From Clostridia bacterium (GTDB lineage: Bacteria; Bacillota; Clostridia; Peptostreptococcales; Acidaminobacteraceae), in the NCBI GenBank assembly GCA_016938815.1, contig JAFGTX010000002.1, positions 1 to 32,066 on the forward strand: a stretch of DNA of 32,066 nt, read 5' to 3'. This document shows, piece by piece, positions 17,163 through 25,037 of this stretch (position 1 is its first letter; each line of letters starts with the position of its first letter). The notes under the pieces are model-generated. The model did no database searches and was not told the origin of the DNA. It worked only from the letters and a program-made list of their open reading frames with translations. The position numbers and the translations under genes were made by a program.

Positions 17163-17808
17163 ACGGTTTACTCCTTCCTTTTTGACAATCCTTACATTCC
17201 CGATACTCTCCTTCAAGACTTGAAAGCTCCACCGCCCTTTTCTTGCGATTTTTCAAATGAAAGCAATTCGGATTGGTATGATAGACCGTCGGGTTTGTGG
17301 CCAAATAGACAATCTGTATCTCCTGCGTCTCCAAAAAATCCAACGGTTCTCGAAAAGTCGAAAAGGGTTTGCAATATAAAACGCATTCAAGTTCTTTCTC
17401 ATATCCTTTAAAATAGATTAAGGGCCACTGGGCCTTGACAGACAGTTTCATCATACCGCTTGCTTCATCGCAGTAAAGGGAATCGCTGACATCTACCGCC
17501 AAGAGCGGGTCTTCTTCCGTAAATCGTATCCGTTGGTCGCTCCGCTTCTCCAGTGCATTGATGAAGTCCTTCTTAAGCAAGGCTTGTAAGATATAATCCT
17601 TGCCAATGACATCCTCGGAGGGTACCAAGAAGGGCAACTCCGCACGCACCCTTAAGCTCGCTTCAGCCAGCGCCTCTTCCATGATAGCCTCTGAATACGT
17701 CATACCGATAAAGGTCATCAGGAAGATAATCAACATCAAGACACAAGTGAAACTAATGGCCGCCTCTGCCGTTAAACTGCCACGATTGTTCAAATATTTA
17801 TTTTTCAT
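17149..17808 (-). CDS. TadE-like pseudopilin with C-terminal Cys/His module
   Basis: 219 residues. The N-terminus NNRGSLTAEAAISF is a type IV prepilin-like cleavage site (Gly before Ser, Glu at +5) followed by a hydrophobic helix, as in TadE minor pseudopilins. The C-terminus has a module with VYHTNPNCFHLK and, further on, CKDCQKG, a likely metal site found in other clostridial TadE-like proteins. The ATG overlaps the previous gene by 11 bases. It is probably assembled at the outer side of the membrane. Confidence 0.82.
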   Translation of the reverse strand: MKNKYLNNRGSLTAEAAISFTCVLMLIIFLMTFIGMTYSEAIMEEALAEASLRVRAELPFLVPSEDVIGKDYILQALLKKDFINALEKRSDQRIRFTEEDPLLAVDVSDSLYCDEASGMMKLSVKAQWPLIYFKGYEKELECVLYCKPFSTFREPLDFLETQEIQIVYLATNPTVYHTNPNCFHLKNRKKRAVELSSLEGEYRECKDCQKGRSKPCEDK

Positions 17809-19567
17809 AATAGCTGCCCTCTATCACAATATCGCCCCACTCCAAGGTATGGGCCATCACTTGGTTCTCGATAACATAGGCTTGATTCCGTGCTTGAGAC
17901 TCATTGGCCCTGATGACATTCAAAAGACGTCCAATTTTCTTTGAGTCACTCACCTGCATCAGGAACAATCTCAGATAGTCATTATAGTAGCTGTCATAAT
18001 ACTCATCTGTCACAGCGTCCTCTACCGCTTCTCCACTGTCTGCCACCGTCTTTTGAACCATCCGTCGATTGTCAAAATCGATATCCAACTGCCAAGAGGC
18101 ATCGATCTTTACAAAAGGAACACCCTTGCCTGACTTTAATGTCTGGACATCCAGTGCACTTTCAAGGCCTGACCAGACCACCATGACCAGTGCCGTACCG
18201 ATATAACTGCCTCCCGGTACCCACCCGCCAATTAGACTGCCGATTTCAACGGACAACTGTCTTTTGTCAGGGTCCAATGCGACATGGAGCATATTGCAAC
18301 CGAATCTCACGAAGAATATCTCGCCGCAGATGAAAACCGTGCTATGCTTACTGCCTGTGATGATATATTCCACTTCACCTTGTTGGAAAACGCTAGCTCG
18401 TTCCTCCCGGTTCAACATCTCAAAATCTCGAACGGGTACGGAAACCGACGTTTTCAAAACCCCTAGCAGATATTCATTCAACATTATTTTTTCACCGAAA
18501 TTCAAATCGACGTGACCGACATTGGGCACCGCCTCACTTTGACAAAAACCACCGGCACCGCTCAGGGAGTAACCTTGATCTTCAACATATTCCTTTTGAT
18601 CCATGAATAAATCAAACCAGCCAGAATCCCCCTTATCATCAGCACCGGTATAAATTTCTCTATTGAGGTCTCCCACATCGTCATAGTCACCGTTTGAAAT
18701 CATTGTGTCGATTTTCTCGATATTGTCCTCCAGTTCTTCGATGACCTCATCGATGGACATGCTACCATCTTCCGAAACCAGTTGACTATAATCCCCACTA
18801 GAACCTTGAAGATTCTCAAGCACTTCCGATAGAGAATCCTTGAGTTGCTCATCGGTAAGTGTCTCTGTTGCTTCCGTCAATTTCTTAATGCTCTTCAACT
18901 GCTTGATGCAAGTCTTATACTTATTTTCCAACCGTTGAAGTTGATTGGTCGCCTTGGCGATCTCTACATCATTGAACCAATCTGCATCATGACCCATTAA
19001 ATCGTTCAGATCATCCATATTTTTATAATACTTTTCCACCTTATCCTGAACCTTTTGAATCTGACCCACCATGTCCATCATTTTTTCACAGGATCGGACT
19101 TTATCACCGATTTTATCCGACCACTTGTAGATACCATTCAAGTCTCCCATAATTTCTTTGGGCAGATGGTAGAGTGCTACTTCCTTAGCAGCTTCTGCTA
19201 CGCGCTGGCCATCCATCAAGGTCTCTGAAACTTCATACCGGAATCCATTTGCCCCTAGGCCAGATACTTCCGCCATCTCATAGGTGGTAAAGTTGGCTTG
19301 CATGTTCAACTGCACGGCCTTATTGACGCTGGTAGAAGCATCTTGACCATCATAAGCCAGTAGTCCATAATTTTTTAGTAGCTGACTGTCAAATCCCGCC
19401 AGCAAGTCGTCACTGGCAACCTCAGCATACAGTTTCACGGCACGCATGGTCTTAATGTGATGAAACTGTGCGTAGGTAATGCAAAAAACGCCAATCAGGC
19501 CAATAGCAATGATCAGCACCATGGGCGTGATGCTCCCACGATTATTTTTTAAAAGCTTTAACGCCAT
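17798..19567 (-). CDS. DUF5702-type (TadG-like) pseudopilus-associated protein
   Basis: About 589 residues. KNNRGSITPMVLIIAIGLIG near residue 8 is a pilin-like N-terminal helix (Gly-Ser-Ile-Thr, but no Glu at +5). A long predicted coiled coil lies at about 150-300 (repeated Leu/Lys/Glu, e.g. LQRLENKYKTCIKQLK), with a mixed C-terminal domain. It resembles the large TadG/DUF5702 proteins that sit beside TadE genes in Clostridia. The start at 19567 has GGGGAGG 9 bases upstream and overlaps the end of the preceding TadE-like gene. Function unknown; probably a structural part of a surface pseudopilus. Confidence 0.75.
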   Translation of the reverse strand: MALKLLKNNRGSITPMVLIIAIGLIGVFCITYAQFHHIKTMRAVKLYAEVASDDLLAGFDSQLLKNYGLLAYDGQDASTSVNKAVQLNMQANFTTYEMAEVSGLGANGFRYEVSETLMDGQRVAEAAKEVALYHLPKEIMGDLNGIYKWSDKIGDKVRSCEKMMDMVGQIQKVQDKVEKYYKNMDDLNDLMGHDADWFNDVEIAKATNQLQRLENKYKTCIKQLKSIKKLTEATETLTDEQLKDSLSEVLENLQGSSGDYSQLVSEDGSMSIDEVIEELEDNIEKIDTMISNGDYDDVGDLNREIYTGADDKGDSGWFDLFMDQKEYVEDQGYSLSGAGGFCQSEAVPNVGHVDLNFGEKIMLNEYLLGVLKTSVSVPVRDFEMLNREERASVFQQGEVEYIITGSKHSTVFICGEIFFVRFGCNMLHVALDPDKRQLSVEIGSLIGGWVPGGSYIGTALVMVVWSGLESALDVQTLKSGKGVPFVKIDASWQLDIDFDNRRMVQKTVADSGEAVEDAVTDEYYDSYYNDYLRLFLMQVSDSKKIGRLLNVIRANESQARNQAYVIENQVMAHTLEWGDIVIEGSYYEK

Positions 19568-19886
19568 CCCAGATCGCCTCCCCACATTCATCGAATACCA
19601 TATACAAATGGATCAATCGCATATAATTCAAAGACTCATCATAATTTTCCAAAGCTTGCGCATCCTCTTCCAAAAAATACAGGGTGCCTTCAGCCGTATA
19701 TTGATCGAAAAAAAGATTATCCTCTGTCACATGATAATCAGGCTCTGACAAGTCCAGGCAAACCCGGCCATACTGAAAGGCAAATTGAAACAAATAGGCT
19801 TTCACCATCATAAATAGCACTAAGAAAATAAAGGTAACGAGAATGGTCGCCTCGGCTGTAAAAGATCCCCTATCATTCAGACGCAT
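19542..19886 (-). CDS. TadE-like pseudopilin (short)
   Basis: About 114 residues beginning MRLNDRGSFTAEATILVTF: Gly-Ser cleavage site, Glu at +5 and a hydrophobic helix, followed by about 80 acidic residues with many aromatic positions. The ATG at 19886 has GGAGGTGG 5 bases upstream. It is the first gene of the operon TadE-like - DUF5702 - TadE-like - kinase. Confidence 0.8.
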   Translation of the reverse strand: MRLNDRGSFTAEATILVTFIFLVLFMMVKAYLFQFAFQYGRVCLDLSEPDYHVTEDNLFFDQYTAEGTLYFLEEDAQALENYDESLNYMRLIHLYMVFDECGEAIWDGVKAFKK

Positions 19887-19913
19887 GCTGTCCACCTCCA
19901 TGGTTTCACCATA

Positions 19914-19941
19914 ATCATACCACATTTACATTATTTTACAA
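19914..19941 (-). promoter_or_regulatory. Promoter of the TadE-like operon
   Basis: Minus strand: TTGTAA (19941-19936), 16 bases, TATGAT (19919-19914) with TGG immediately before the -10. It lies about 28 bases upstream of the start codon at 19886. Confidence 0.6.
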
Positions 19942-19951
19942 TTGCTGTTTT

Positions 19952-19980
19952 AAAAAAAGGTCCCAATATCCATTGGAACC
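19952..19980 (-). terminator. Terminator of the DRTGG/H-cluster cassette
   Basis: Minus strand: GGTTCCAAT / ATTGGGACC, nine pairs with one G.U and a 4-base loop, followed by seven T. It lies 18 bases past the HATPase gene. Confidence 0.9.
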
Positions 19981-19998
19981 CCCTGTCTCGTCTATGCA

Positions 19999-20541
19999 TT
20001 AATGTCTGATTTCTTCTAAAGCCTCGTTAATATAACCTCTTAGCCATAATAGGACATCCATATTGTTGATCGGCAAATCACCTAAGGTCTTCTTGATATC
20101 CTTGGTGTTCAAGGTAAATTTCTTTTCGTTGAAGCTATGTGTATAAATCAAATCAATATTGATGTTTGCTTGAATGATGGTGATAAGGGTTTCTGCCATA
20201 TTTCCTAGGGGCACCCTATCAATATGGCTATGTTGAAATTCCGCATCGATCTCGGTCCCCATACCCAGCTCTGATCGGATCATGAAATTGCCGTTACAGC
20301 TTTCCGCATTGGCCTTGAACATAGGAATACCCAATCCAATTTTTCGTGTCGTCCGCGTTGTATAGAAAGGGTCAATAACCTTTTGAAGTGTTGCCTCATC
20401 CATACCGCACCCATCATCTTTAATACGTATGGTCAATCTGTCTCCCACTAAATCTTCAATAATCGCTATTCTTATTTCTCTTGCTTCAGCCACAATGGAA
20501 TTCTGCGCAATATCCAAAATATGTAACGATAACTCTCTCAT
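19999..20541 (-). CDS. ATP-binding HATPase protein without a phospho-acceptor domain
   Basis: 180 residues. It opens directly with the N box (HILDIAQNSIVAEA), then G1 DDGCGMDE, the F-box-like PFYTTR and G2 KIGLGIPM: an HATPase domain in residues ~1-115 with no HisKA part. The remaining ~65 residues are not assigned. It resembles the catalytic half of a histidine kinase or an anti-sigma type kinase. It is the last gene of the cassette that also holds an RsbW-like ATPase and an H-cluster protein, so it may be an output of redox sensing (inference). SD GAGGAGAAG before the ATG. Confidence 0.85.
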   Translation of the reverse strand: MRELSLHILDIAQNSIVAEAREIRIAIIEDLVGDRLTIRIKDDGCGMDEATLQKVIDPFYTTRTTRKIGLGIPMFKANAESCNGNFMIRSELGMGTEIDAEFQHSHIDRVPLGNMAETLITIIQANINIDLIYTHSFNEKKFTLNTKDIKKTLGDLPINNMDVLLWLRGYINEALEEIRH

Positions 20542-20551
20542 TTCTTCTCCT

Positions 20552-21259
20552 CTAAGTTTTCCTCAAATATTTGATAATCTCGTCAATGGTGAGCTCTGGA
20601 ATCTCAATGACATTCACTGGCTCAGAAATATCCTGTAAATAGTGCGCGTCGGAATTGGTCAAGATTTTATACCGATCTGTATAAGTTTGAAGCAAAGCTT
20701 CGTTCTTATCCGGCTGAAATATCTCTACCGCACCAATAGGCCACCCTTCCGGAATAAAACCCAAGTTATCCAAAACGCTATTGGCGTGTTTGTTGATATG
20801 CGCCGGAAAAGCAACGCCACCGCATGCAATGGCCATATCAAGTATCTGATCGACCCCTATATCGACAGATGCAAGCAAGGTTACAGGATATTCTTCTATT
20901 ATTTCGTCCTCTGTGCTCATAATAAGCTGTCTACCGAATTTATCCGGCTTATGGGGCAACATCAAACGATGCGCGTCGATTTGCAGCTCAAAAGAAGCTG
21001 CGATTGCCACACTAGGAAATAGCACCACAACATGTACGTCTTCACGGGTTTGAATTTCCATACCCGGAATGACCAGCAGTCCTACTTCCTCTCCCACCGC
21101 CACAGCACTAGGACAATTTTTCATCGTATTATGATCTGTTATCGCAATAACGTCTAACCCTTTAATAAGGCTCATATTCACAATGTTATTCGGTGTCATG
21201 TCATCATCACCACAAGGTGACAGACAAGAGTGAATATGGAAATCATAATGTACTTTCAT
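20552..21259 (-). CDS. PHP-domain phosphoesterase in the H-cluster cassette
   Basis: 235 residues. PHP motifs are DFHIHSCLSPCG (residues 6-17), AITDHNTMKN near 39, IPGMEIQTRE near 64 and NSDAHYLQDI near the C-terminus. A predicted metal-dependent phosphoesterase (TrpH-like); substrate unknown. It begins inside the TAATG overlap with the gene before it. It recurs with DRTGG and HATPase genes next to hydrogenases in Clostridia as I recall, suggesting a signalling rather than catabolic role. Confidence 0.87.
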   Translation of the reverse strand: MKVHYDFHIHSCLSPCGDDDMTPNNIVNMSLIKGLDVIAITDHNTMKNCPSAVAVGEEVGLLVIPGMEIQTREDVHVVVLFPSVAIAASFELQIDAHRLMLPHKPDKFGRQLIMSTEDEIIEEYPVTLLASVDIGVDQILDMAIACGGVAFPAHINKHANSVLDNLGFIPEGWPIGAVEIFQPDKNEALLQTYTDRYKILTNSDAHYLQDISEPVNVIEIPELTIDEIIKYLRKT

Positions 21260-21591
21260 TATCTAAGACCTTTTTCGTAAAAATACTGGAAAATCCCGTA
21301 AGAATCAAGGGGCGTCGAAACAATCGCCACATCCTCATCATGCGCCTTGTCTAGAACATCCTTTTCTACGTTAATGTTCTCCGGTATGATGATACAGGCA
21401 AACTCAAGCAACGAAGCTACCGCCACAATGTTCGTGTGCGCTTGCACAGTCACCCAAGCAGTACCTTGGCTTCCTCTCGCCATAACCCAGCTCAACAAAT
21501 CGCAACAACGGGTATTAAGAATTTCCCTATCCGTCGTTGTCCCACTCAACAACTCAAATCGATCATCCGCTAACAATTCTTTTAAATTCAT
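21259..21591 (-). CDS. DRTGG-domain-like small protein
   Basis: About 110 residues starting MNLKELLADDRFELLSG. The pattern, a short alpha/beta domain with TTDREILNTRCCDLLSWVM and ending STPLDSYGIFQYFYEKGL, resembles the DRTGG-domain protein at 23399-23749 (both end in a T..L.....G....Y..GLR pattern). The literal DRTGG motif is absent. It begins two bases past the H-cluster gene stop. Related domains occur in Pta and CBS proteins and may bind nucleotides; the function here is unknown. Confidence 0.65.
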   Translation of the reverse strand: MNLKELLADDRFELLSGTTTDREILNTRCCDLLSWVMARGSQGTAWVTVQAHTNIVAVASLLEFACIIIPENINVEKDVLDKAHDEDVAIVSTPLDSYGIFQYFYEKGLR

Positions 21592-21592
21592 C

Positions 21593-22861
21593 TTACCCTT
21601 CACTTCCTTCTTTTTTAGAATTTCGAAGGACCACACAGTCTTCAAAACTTGCGCGTCCCATGACTATATCTTCAGCCAGCGCTCTACACGTAGGTGCCCC
21701 ACACGCGCCGCAGTTGATCCCCGGTAAATGTTGAAACAGTTCTTCTATCTTGGTCATTTTCTGTAAGGCAACCTTGATGTCCGAGTCCAGCTTCATCACT
21801 TGCAACGGTTCAATCTCCTGATTCCATTCGAAAAAACTGTCTTCCACATCAGCGTACTTGGTCAAATCCACTTCTTGCGGATACTGGGTTGTCAGTTGCC
21901 TAATCCTACTTTTTGCAATAAAGGGATTTTCGACATTCAGCGGTCCCCCGACACAACCGGTCACACAGGAATAAGCCTCGATAAAATCGACGTCAGAAAT
22001 ACGTCCGCTTTCCACCTTATCCAGCACTTTGATGACTTCTTCAACGCCATCAACCGCCATATAGTTCTCTATACCCATTGCAATGCTCTGTCCACCAACT
22101 TTACCCCAGCCAATACCTTTTGCCGATGCTTGTTGAACACTTTCAATGTGGCGTCCAGATCCCAATTCATCATAAATCTTCATCAATTTGGCATATATGG
22201 ATTCGATGGAAAGTGCACCATCTACATATGATTTTTCTATCCCTACGGGTTTCTTGATACTGGTAATTTTTGCAGGACATTCTGTGATGTAAAAAATTCC
22301 GATTTCATCATAGGAAAAGCCTGTTTTCTCCATAACTTCCTGTCGTACAATTCGCGCCGCCACTTCCATCGGTGTTTCGAGTGGAATGATATGATCAATC
22401 AAAGAAGGATACTTCAACTGAATCAAACGGACAACAGCAGGACAGAATGTCGAAATCAACGGTTTTTGAAGCCCTTTGTTCTGTAATTTCTTCAATTGAC
22501 GACTCACCAGCAAATCTGCCGCATAGGCCACATCAAAAACAAAGTCAAAACCCAATTTATAAAAACAATTGAACAGCTTGTTGATTTCAAACTCCTTGGA
22601 AAACTGACCATATAGAGAAATCGACGGCAAGGCAATATTGAACTTGAAGTTATCTAGCATTTCAAGCCCGTCAACCAATGCACCTTTTGCCTTAAATGGA
22701 CACACCTTCAGACACTCTCCACAGTCGATGCAACGCTCGTTGATGATTTTTGCTTTGCCATCAACAATACGTATCGCCTGAGTTGGACAGCGGTCAAGGC
22801 AGTGTGTACAGCCATTACAATAATCTTCCTCCAAAATTACCGAATGCCAGTAATCGTTCAT
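21593..22861 (-). CDS. H-cluster domain iron-sulfur protein, putative sensory [FeFe]-hydrogenase homologue
   Basis: 422 residues. Two ferredoxin-type [4Fe-4S] sites (Cys 15,18,21,25 and 44,47,50,54) are followed by a hydrogenase large-subunit-like domain (~70-320). A C-terminal 4-Cys Fe-S domain carries Cys 384, 387, 392 and 409 (CGACGAPTC...C). H-cluster motifs are altered. L1 is STFCP (Cys140 kept, proton-relay Cys replaced by Phe139). L2 is ECPAK (Cys195, Lys198 kept; Glu replaced by Ser201). L3 is EAYSCVTGC (Cys299, Cys303 kept; Met replaced by Tyr297). All four inferred cubane ligands remain, so a sensor of redox state or H2 is more likely than a working enzyme. SD GGAGGAAGG. Confidence 0.85.
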   Translation of the reverse strand: MNDYWHSVILEEDYCNGCTHCLDRCPTQAIRIVDGKAKIINERCIDCGECLKVCPFKAKGALVDGLEMLDNFKFNIALPSISLYGQFSKEFEINKLFNCFYKLGFDFVFDVAYAADLLVSRQLKKLQNKGLQKPLISTFCPAVVRLIQLKYPSLIDHIIPLETPMEVAARIVRQEVMEKTGFSYDEIGIFYITECPAKITSIKKPVGIEKSYVDGALSIESIYAKLMKIYDELGSGRHIESVQQASAKGIGWGKVGGQSIAMGIENYMAVDGVEEVIKVLDKVESGRISDVDFIEAYSCVTGCVGGPLNVENPFIAKSRIRQLTTQYPQEVDLTKYADVEDSFFEWNQEIEPLQVMKLDSDIKVALQKMTKIEELFQHLPGINCGACGAPTCRALAEDIVMGRASFEDCVVLRNSKKEGSEG

Positions 22862-22872
22862 ACCTTCCTCCG

Positions 22873-23319
22873 TTATAAATTCATAACCAATTTAACTTTC
22901 GTATATTCGCCTACTTTTGAAGCAATATAGAATTCATCACTGCAACGCTTCATGTTCGGCAAACCCATGCCAGCACCAAATCCCATTTCCCTCACCTGTT
23001 GAGTAGCGGTAGAATACCCCTCTGTCATAGCAAGGTTCACATTTTCGATACCTGGGCCAACGTCTTCTATCAAGACTTCGATTTTATCATCTTTGACGAG
23101 CACAAAGATTTTTCCACCCTCAGAGTGAATGGCCACGTTAATTTCCGCCTCATAAGTCGCAATAGCAATGCGTCGGATAATTTTAGAATCAATCCCCAAC
23201 TGCATCAATACTTTTTTGATTTTACTTGACGCTTCCCCGGCTCTAGAAAAATCCTCTTTTAGAACATCATATTCCAGCTTCATCAAAGAACCTTCTTCAT
23301 TAAAAGAAATGCTCTCCAT
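22873..23319 (-). CDS. RsbW-like anti-sigma factor type ATPase
   Basis: 148 residues. HATPase_c_2 features: IAIATYEAEINVAIHS (N box, Glu and Asn), EVLIEDVGPGI (G1) and EMGFGAGMGLPNMKR (G2). Such proteins are Ser kinases in partner-switch systems. No anti-anti-sigma protein or sigma factor is visible nearby, so its partner is unknown. The ATG at 23319 has AGGGGAT upstream; an ATG at 23283 is also possible. Confidence 0.87.
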   Translation of the reverse strand: MESISFNEEGSLMKLEYDVLKEDFSRAGEASSKIKKVLMQLGIDSKIIRRIAIATYEAEINVAIHSEGGKIFVLVKDDKIEVLIEDVGPGIENVNLAMTEGYSTATQQVREMGFGAGMGLPNMKRCSDEFYIASKVGEYTKVKLVMNL

Positions 23320-23372
23320 GTTATCCCCTATCTCACTTTAATCAAAATATTCTTGCAATTCCAAGTAGCAAG

Positions 23373-23395
23373 AAAACCTCGCATCACGAGGTTTC
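23373..23395 (-). terminator. Hairpin between DRTGG and RsbW-like genes, weak terminator or mRNA processing hairpin
   Basis: AAACCTCG / CGAGGTTT with a 5-base loop, a perfect 8-bp stem in the 79-base gap. It lies just downstream of the DRTGG stop on neither strand's best position for a terminator and its T tract (TTTTC) is poor. It may tune expression within the operon. Confidence 0.4.
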
Positions 23396-23398
23396 AAA

Positions 23399-23749
23399 TT
23401 ATTCGTCTGCAATGCCTCTCAGTCCATGGGCATACAAGATTCCAGCAGTGGTATACAAAGTCTTGTCAGTAGAAATCAGTACAATTCTATTTTCTTCTGC
23501 CAGCGAAATAACCTCTTTGCCTGGAATTTTTCCACGTACAAAAACAATAGCTCTTAGGTCGAGCATCTCAGCAGTTCGGATGACTTGATTGTTAATCAGA
23601 CCTGTCAGCAATACCGCTTCCGTTTCAGCAAACGCAAGCACATCGCTCATCAAATCTGACCCGAACGCAGCCTTTACACGTAAATCCAAGTACGACTCCC
23701 CAATGAGTACTTCTCCATCTAGCAGCTCCACAATCTCTTTTACAATCAT
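23399..23749 (-). CDS. DRTGG domain protein
   Basis: 116 residues, MIVKEIVELLDGEVLIGESYLD at the start. VLAFAETEAVLLTGLIN, RTAEMLDLRAIVFVRGK and ILISTDKTLYTTAGILY-type blocks match stand-alone DRTGG proteins that lie near [FeFe] hydrogenases in Clostridia. It is probably a small-molecule or nucleotide binding regulatory domain (family knowledge; ligand unknown). First gene of the cassette, with AGGAGG before the ATG and a leader of about 85 bases. Confidence 0.85.
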   Translation of the reverse strand: MIVKEIVELLDGEVLIGESYLDLRVKAAFGSDLMSDVLAFAETEAVLLTGLINNQVIRTAEMLDLRAIVFVRGKIPGKEVISLAEENRIVLISTDKTLYTTAGILYAHGLRGIADE

Positions 23750-23851
23750 TTTTTCCTCCTAAAATAGATCATTTTGCCTTTAAACTGGCATCCCGACAAG
23801 CTGTAGAAACGCCTAGTTATATTCTTAACAATACCCATTTTTATTATAGCA
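23750..23851 (-). promoter_or_regulatory. Extended -10 promoter and short leader of the H-cluster cassette
   Basis: TGCTATAAT on the minus strand at 23851-23843, just past the tmk stop. The leader of about 85 bases contains GGCGT (5') and ATGCC (3') that can pair around a stretch including GTTTCTAC and an ACA/TGT mini-stem. This may be a small structured RNA. The class was not identified. Confidence 0.5.
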
Positions 23852-23856
23852 CAGTT

Positions 23857-24483
23857 CTATAGATTTAGGGTGCTTTTTAGCACATTTAAGACCTGCTGAT
23901 AGACTTCTTCCAGAGACAAATCTGCATCAATTGTTTTGTACCGATTCGGGTTGCGCTCCGCAAGCATCAGATACCCTTCACGCACCTTCTTGTGAAAGGC
24001 CATGTTCTCAAGATCCAAACGGTTGACTTCCCGCTCTCCGTTATTGACACGCGCCAAACCGATTTCCGGCGTGACATCCAAATACAAGGTGACATCCGGT
24101 GTAAAACCCTCTGTCGCAAACAAGTTCAACTGATAAACCTCATCTATGCCAATGCCCCTGCAATAGCCTTGATAAACCAAGGATGAATCAACAAATCGGT
24201 CGAAAACGACCACCTTGCCAGCGTCCATAGCCGGCAACACTTTTTCCACCAAATGCTGACGTCTCGCAGCCGCATACAACAGGGCTTCTGTTCTCGCATC
24301 CATTTCCGTATGATTAACATCCAAGATGACGTTTCTGATTTTCTCTGCAATCGGCACGCCACCCGGTTCCCTTGTCACAAGAAAATCGACATCGTGATTT
24401 TCAAGAAAGTCACGAATCATATCGAGTATCGTCGACTTACCAGAGCCTTCGCCACCTTCCAATGTAATAACTACTGGTTTCAT
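23857..24483 (-). CDS. tmk: Thymidylate kinase
   Basis: 208 residues, standard length. It phosphorylates dTMP to dTDP. The P-loop is EGGEGSGKST (residues 9-18), the DRX-type motif is TREPGG, FDRFVDSSLVYQG is the substrate block, and the LID region has Arg in ARVNNGEREVNRLD. The ATG at 24483 has GAGGAG 6 bases upstream; the frame is open to 24546 without support. Not grouped with holB or darA as in many Firmicutes. Confidence 0.96.
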   Translation of the reverse strand: MKPVVITLEGGEGSGKSTILDMIRDFLENHDVDFLVTREPGGVPIAEKIRNVILDVNHTEMDARTEALLYAAARRQHLVEKVLPAMDAGKVVVFDRFVDSSLVYQGYCRGIGIDEVYQLNLFATEGFTPDVTLYLDVTPEIGLARVNNGEREVNRLDLENMAFHKKVREGYLMLAERNPNRYKTIDADLSLEEVYQQVLNVLKSTLNL

Positions 24484-24541
24484 ATTTTTCTCCTCGTAGA
24501 AAATTTCGCTTAACGTTCGCGCGTTGGCGACCGTCCTCTTT

Positions 24542-24550
24542 ATCATACCA
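24542..24550 (-). promoter_or_regulatory. Extended -10 promoter of tmk
   Basis: Minus strand TGGTATGAT, TGn plus a near-consensus -10, about 60 bases upstream of the tmk start codon. No convincing -35. Confidence 0.45.
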
Positions 24551-24630
24551 TAGATAGGCTTATTTTTTTATTTATAAACGATAACAAAGAGGATATAGTC
24601 ATTATGATGCTATTTATTTTTCAAAAACAC

Positions 24631-24659
24631 TTGCATTAATTTCATATCTAGTGTAAAGT
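24631..24659 (+). promoter_or_regulatory. Promoter of the cold shock gene
   Basis: TTGCAT (24631-24636), 17 bases, TAAAGT (24654-24659). It gives a 5' untranslated region of about 150 bases, as is usual for csp genes. From 24551 to 24630 I see only A/T-rich DNA and one AACGATAAC. Confidence 0.55.
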
Positions 24660-24665
24660 AGTACT

Positions 24666-24818
24666 TGAGTTGTTAGATTTTTTATTTTTTAATTAATGTT
24701 TTTTTTCGAATTCACATCATATTAGAGATTATAAGAATTAGCAATATATAATCTGTAATATTATGTGAATTTTTGTTTCCATAAATTACAGAAACAAAAT
24801 TAAAGGAGGTACCTCAAT
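24666..24818 (+). promoter_or_regulatory. Structured 5' leader of the cold shock gene
   Basis: Two hairpins. The first pairs 24709-24724 with 24756-24771 (16 bp with one mismatch), enclosing a second perfect 8-bp helix AGATTATA / TATAATCT (24726-24733 with 24747-24754). The second hairpin is TTTTGTTTC / GAAACAAAA (24771-24779 with 24791-24799), ending just before the SD AAAGGAGG. This is likely a temperature-sensing or Csp-autoregulated leader. Confidence 0.65.
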
Positions 24819-25016
24819 ATGAAAGGTACAGTAAAATGGTTTAACGCAGACAAAGGTTTTGGTTTTATTACAACAGAAGAAGGCAAAGATGTATTTGCTC
24901 ACTTCTCTCAAATCCAAACAGATGGTTTCAAGACTTTGGACGAAGGCGCTGATGTAAGTTTTGACATCGCAAAAGGTCCTCGTGGCGAGCAAGCTGAAAA
25001 CATCGTAAAATTATAA
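24819..25016 (+). CDS. Cold shock protein, CspA family
   Basis: 65 residues. KGFGFI (RNP1) and VFAHF (RNP2) are intact, with the usual [13 protein letters not shown] start and QAENIVKL end. An OB-fold protein that binds single-stranded RNA and DNA as a chaperone. The SD AAAGGAGG is strong. Codons are the A/T-rich set also used by the hnd operon, fitting high expression. Confidence 0.97.
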   Translation: MKGTVKWFNADKGFGFITTEEGKDVFAHFSQIQTDGFKTLDEGADVSFDIAKGPRGEQAENIVKL

Positions 25017-25037
25017 TTAAATTAATCTTGTGATGTT

